Shown one piece after another: positions 16,122 through 17,107 of a stretch of DNA of 17,107 nucleotides. Origin of the DNA: an uncultured Gemella sp. Its GTDB lineage: Bacteria > Bacillota > Bacilli > Staphylococcales > Gemellaceae. Made by a program: the position numbers and the translations under genes. Every line of letters starts with the position of its first letter. Position 1 is the stretch's first letter. Location: assembly GCA_927911745.1 (NCBI GenBank), contig CAKMQF010000061.1, positions 1 to 17,107 on the forward strand, given 5' to 3'. A model generated the notes under the pieces. It ran no database searches and had not been told where the DNA came from. It was given only the letters and a program-made list of their open reading frames with translations.

Positions 16122-17018
16122 CTAATCAAAAATTGTATCCCAATTTTGAGGATTTTTATAACAGTCAAAACACATCTCTAATTGTTTTTTCGTAGTTCTA
16201 GTTAATGATAATTCTGGTAAATCATCAAGAGAATAGAATTCTGCACCTAGAGTCTCTGTATTTTCATTGAAACTATGATTAACATATTCACATAAAACAA
16301 ATATTTTAACCATACCTAACGGAAAGTTTACATGATGATGCTTATTATAGTCTAAAACAGCAACAACTTTTAACGGTTCTACGACCGCACCAGCTTCTTC
16401 ACTTGCTTCTTTTATAACATTCTCTCGAACACTTACATTAACATCTTGATAACCACCAGGAAGAGCCCATTTTCCATCCAGCTGTTCTTTTACCAATAAT
16501 ATCTTATTATCTTTAATAACTGCTGCTCTTGTCTCAACCTTAGGTGTTTGATAACCTATTTCAGAAGCAAAGTCCATTTTTATTGTTTCGATAGGTAAAT
16601 CATACTTATAAGATAGCATCTCACAAGCAATATCGCGAATCCTCTCCGAACGTTCTCTATCGAATTTATCTTTACTATATGCTAAGCTACACTGGGCTAA
16701 AAACTGTAATTCCTGAGCCCACTTTTTCCAAACATCATTTTTTAATACATTAACAATATCTTCAATCTTTTTAATGATAATTGCATCCTTAACATCTAGG
16801 AAATCATATTCTTTACTTAGTATAAAAACATTAATTAAATTCTCACTAAGTCTTTCTTTATTATTAGTTATATACAATGCATTTCTATCGTTTATACTTA
16901 GATCTTCTAAAAATTCAAAAGGTATACTACAATCATTAAAAACTTCCTCAATTTTCCCACTAATTAAATGCTTAATATTCTTATCTATATATATTTCTGA
17001 TACATTAGCAACCTCCAT
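16122..17018 (-). CDS. Nudix hydrolase with N-terminal extension and Nudix_N domain
   Basis: A protein of about 298 residues, likely hydrolysing a nucleoside diphosphate linked to another group. Three parts are seen. The first is a roughly 90-residue N-terminal segment that I do not recognise. The second is a helical Nudix_N-type region (WAQELQFLAQCSLAYSKDKF). The third is the Nudix domain with its box running from GGYQDVNVSVRENV to KEASEEAG. The REXXEE part is kept as KEASEE, but the first Glu of the box (GX5E) is Val. The start is uncertain. The in-frame ATG at 17018 has no ribosome site and lies 6 bases past the likely TSS. An out-of-frame ATG at 17005, behind GGAGG with a 6-base spacer, would give MYQKIYIDKN if one A were missing near 16995. 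A longer start at 17042 overlaps the -10 and is unlikely. Confidence 0.85.
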   Translation of the reverse strand: MEVANVSEIYIDKNIKHLISGKIEEVFNDCSIPFEFLEDLSINDRNALYITNNKERLSENLINVFILSKEYDFLDVKDAIIIKKIEDIVNVLKNDVWKKWAQELQFLAQCSLAYSKDKFDRERSERIRDIACEMLSYKYDLPIETIKMDFASEIGYQTPKVETRAAVIKDNKILLVKEQLDGKWALPGGYQDVNVSVRENVIKEASEEAGAVVEPLKVVAVLDYNKHHHVNFPLGMVKIFVLCEYVNHSFNENTETLGAEFYSLDDLPELSLTRTTKKQLEMCFDCYKNPQNWDTIFD

Positions 17019-17030
17019 AACTTTGTATAT

Positions 17031-17039
17031 ATTATAACA
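17031..17039 (-). promoter_or_regulatory. Promoter of the Nudix-YoaK unit
   Basis: TGTTATAAT on the minus strand, an extended -10, overlaps the codons of the longest possible start (17042), so that start cannot be used from this promoter. The -35 region is weak. The last 65 bases of the window beyond it hold nothing that I can support. Confidence 0.6.
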
Positions 17040-17107
17040 CATTTTAAAATTTTATCTATTAATACTTTGAAAATTAGTTTTATTTATTTTTCATCGTAAT
17101 TTCATTA

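Noticed and set aside
16774..17037. Plus-strand open frame opposite the Nudix gene
   Set aside because: Antisense to a recognised protein and composed of hydrophobic and Ser repeats typical of shadow frames in AT-rich DNA.

Overview
The window is AT-rich DNA (I judge roughly 30% G+C by eye) from a low-GC Gram-positive bacterium of the class Bacilli. Four things support this: the clpX-lon-engB and scpA-scpB-rluB-srrA/resD gene orders, the MurT/GatD pair that amidates lipid II, a streptococcal-type polar amino acid transporter, and AGGAGG ribosome sites. The mixture of staphylococcal-like order (XerD position, ScpA, ScpB, RluB, SrrA) and streptococcal-like features (degenerate XerD-like protein, 209-residue transporter ATPase) would fit a Gemella-like organism. 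That is an inference, not something proven by the sequence.

Layout. All genes but one lie on the minus strand, so they are listed here in transcription order, from high to low coordinate. (1) 17.0-15.4 kb: a two-gene unit of a Nudix hydrolase and a YoaK/DUF1275 membrane protein, ended by a hairpin terminator. (2) 15.3-9.5 kb: a probable seven-gene operon of xerD-like, scpA, scpB, rluB, response regulator, murT and gatD. It has a clear TTTACA-17-TATAAT promoter and ends at a hairpin shared with the convergent plus-strand aminotransferase. It joins chromosome organisation (ScpAB), 23S rRNA modification, signalling and peptidoglycan amidation. (3) 8.2-9.5 kb: the lone plus-strand gene, a class I/II aminotransferase. 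(4) 8.05-7.2 kb: a CPBP-family membrane protein, divergent from it. (5) 7.0-2.8 kb: the operon clpX-lon-engB, with a long terminator hairpin. (6) 2.8-2.2 kb: rpsP alone, with two strong tandem promoters, an inverted repeat between them, a leader hairpin and its own terminator. (7) 2.2 kb to the window start: a polar amino acid ABC transporter (permease, ATPase, lipoprotein), the last gene running off the edge.

The most striking global feature is that five otherwise conserved genes (transporter ATPase, engB, lon, murT, scpA) are each broken by missing single bases, and a sixth (the Nudix gene) probably is at its start. The sites lie in, or next to, short A/T runs. Adding one base at each site (two in the ATPase) restores a full-length normal protein. 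Because engB is essential in B. subtilis and the losses all go the same way, I read these as sequence errors in the underlying assembly rather than gene decay. I annotate the genes over their restored extents.

Biologically, the best leads are the XerD-like protein, which has lost three of six recombinase catalytic residues; the response regulator, which sits in the srrA/resD position without its usual kinase and is coupled to murT-gatD; and the layered regulatory region upstream of rpsP. I do not see a mobile element, CRISPR array, tRNA, rRNA or defence system here.
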